Shown here piece after piece: positions 63,830 to 64,000 of a stretch of 64,000 bases of DNA. Numbering within the stretch: the stretch's first letter is position 1; each line of letters starts with the position of its first letter. The notes beneath the pieces were generated by a model. It had not been told where the DNA came from. It saw only the letters and a list, made by a program, of their open reading frames with translations, and did no database searches. The position numbers were made by a program, and so were the translations under genes. Origin of the DNA: Pedobacter miscanthi (lineage in GTDB: Bacteria; Bacteroidota; Bacteroidia; Sphingobacteriales; Sphingobacteriaceae); contig NZ_QNQU01000018.1 in NCBI RefSeq assembly GCF_003315595.1, positions 49,359-113,358 on the forward strand. Reading direction: 5' to 3'.

Positions 63830-63877
63830 GATTGCTTCACGCTCTCTCTTTGCCCAGCGCTTCAGTTCGCAATGACG
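63830..63877. repeat. Half element of the GCAATGACG family
   Basis: GATTGCTTCACGC to CAGTTCGCAATGACG lies between the two direct repeats. The left arm end is missing. Confidence 0.6.
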
Positions 63878-63894
63878 ACCTATTTTTTAATTTT

Positions 63895-64000
63895 ATCGTC
63901 CTCGTTTGTAACGAGGATGAATGAGATTAGCGATTTTATCGCCTTTTCATTTATGGCTTCAGTCTGCACTGACACACGCCTAGGTAGTTTTTTATACATG
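63895..64000. repeat. Second copy of the 105-bp direct repeat
   Basis: It repeats 63721-63825 with few changes and reaches the window edge. From 63651 to 64000 no gene was seen. Confidence 0.75.

Noticed and set aside
1..64000. CRISPR array or mobile element
   Set aside because: The repeats are dispersed and palindromic with no regular spacer pattern, and no transposase, integrase or cas gene was seen.
1..64000. Hybrid two-component or ECF sigma/FecR control of the susCD genes
   Set aside because: No such gene lies in the window, and SusC has no STN domain; the AraC regulator is the local candidate.

Overview
The window looks like part of a Sphingobacteriaceae (Pedobacter-type, Bacteroidota) chromosome. 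The evidence is a SusC/SusD pair, secreted GH2/GH78/GH28/GH95/GH140/PL1 enzymes, perfect TAnnTTTG promoter cores, AT-rich leaders without Shine-Dalgarno boxes, and dense interspersed palindromic repeats. No rRNA, tRNA, transposase or CRISPR array was seen. Almost every gene lies on the minus strand; only an IclR and an AraC regulator lie on the plus strand.

The content is a large pectin or rhamnogalacturonan utilization region.
(1) 1-11700 is a tightly coupled operon: GH78 rhamnosidase, beta-propeller glycosidase, two GH2 enzymes, a solute-binding-like protein without a signal peptide, and a CaiB-type CoA-transferase cut by the window edge. A divergent IclR regulator (11971-12744) probably controls it.
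(2) 13117-24695 holds a short GH78-like enzyme, a sodium:solute symporter, a Gfo/Idh/MocA oxidoreductase, an exported beta-helix protein fused to an L-rhamnose mutarotase, a TIM-barrel isomerase, an STN-domain esterase and a BNR propeller.
(3) 24790-44140 holds a DUF3826 protein, GH78, GH2, an SGNH-type acetylesterase, a sialidase-like propeller, a GH43 lipoprotein, GH140, a beta-helix plus barrel protein and two tandem PL1 pectate lyases.
(4) 44544-51057 is susD, susC and a second DUF3826 gene, with a divergent AraC regulator at 51435-52304.
(5) 52813-63608 is a DapA-family aldolase, a second symporter, GH2-malectin, GH95 and GH28.

PL1 and GH28 would cut the galacturonan backbone. GH78, GH2, GH95, GH43 and GH140 would strip rhamnose-, galactose-, arabinose- or apiose-containing side structures, and the esterases would deacetylate. 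SusCD imports oligomers, the symporters import sugars, and the aldolase, isomerase and oxidoreductase are candidate steps for sugar-acid catabolism. The polymer is inferred from enzyme families, not proven.

Two patterns stand out beyond the gene list. One is a family of palindromic repeats carrying GCAATGACG and AAGCAATCT. Besides filling intergenic gaps, they run into reading frames: they add protein tails, insert a segment after a signal peptide, and supply an ATG start. The other is a pair of conserved boxes with near-identical spacing shared by the susC and PL1 upstream regions, which suggests a common regulator.
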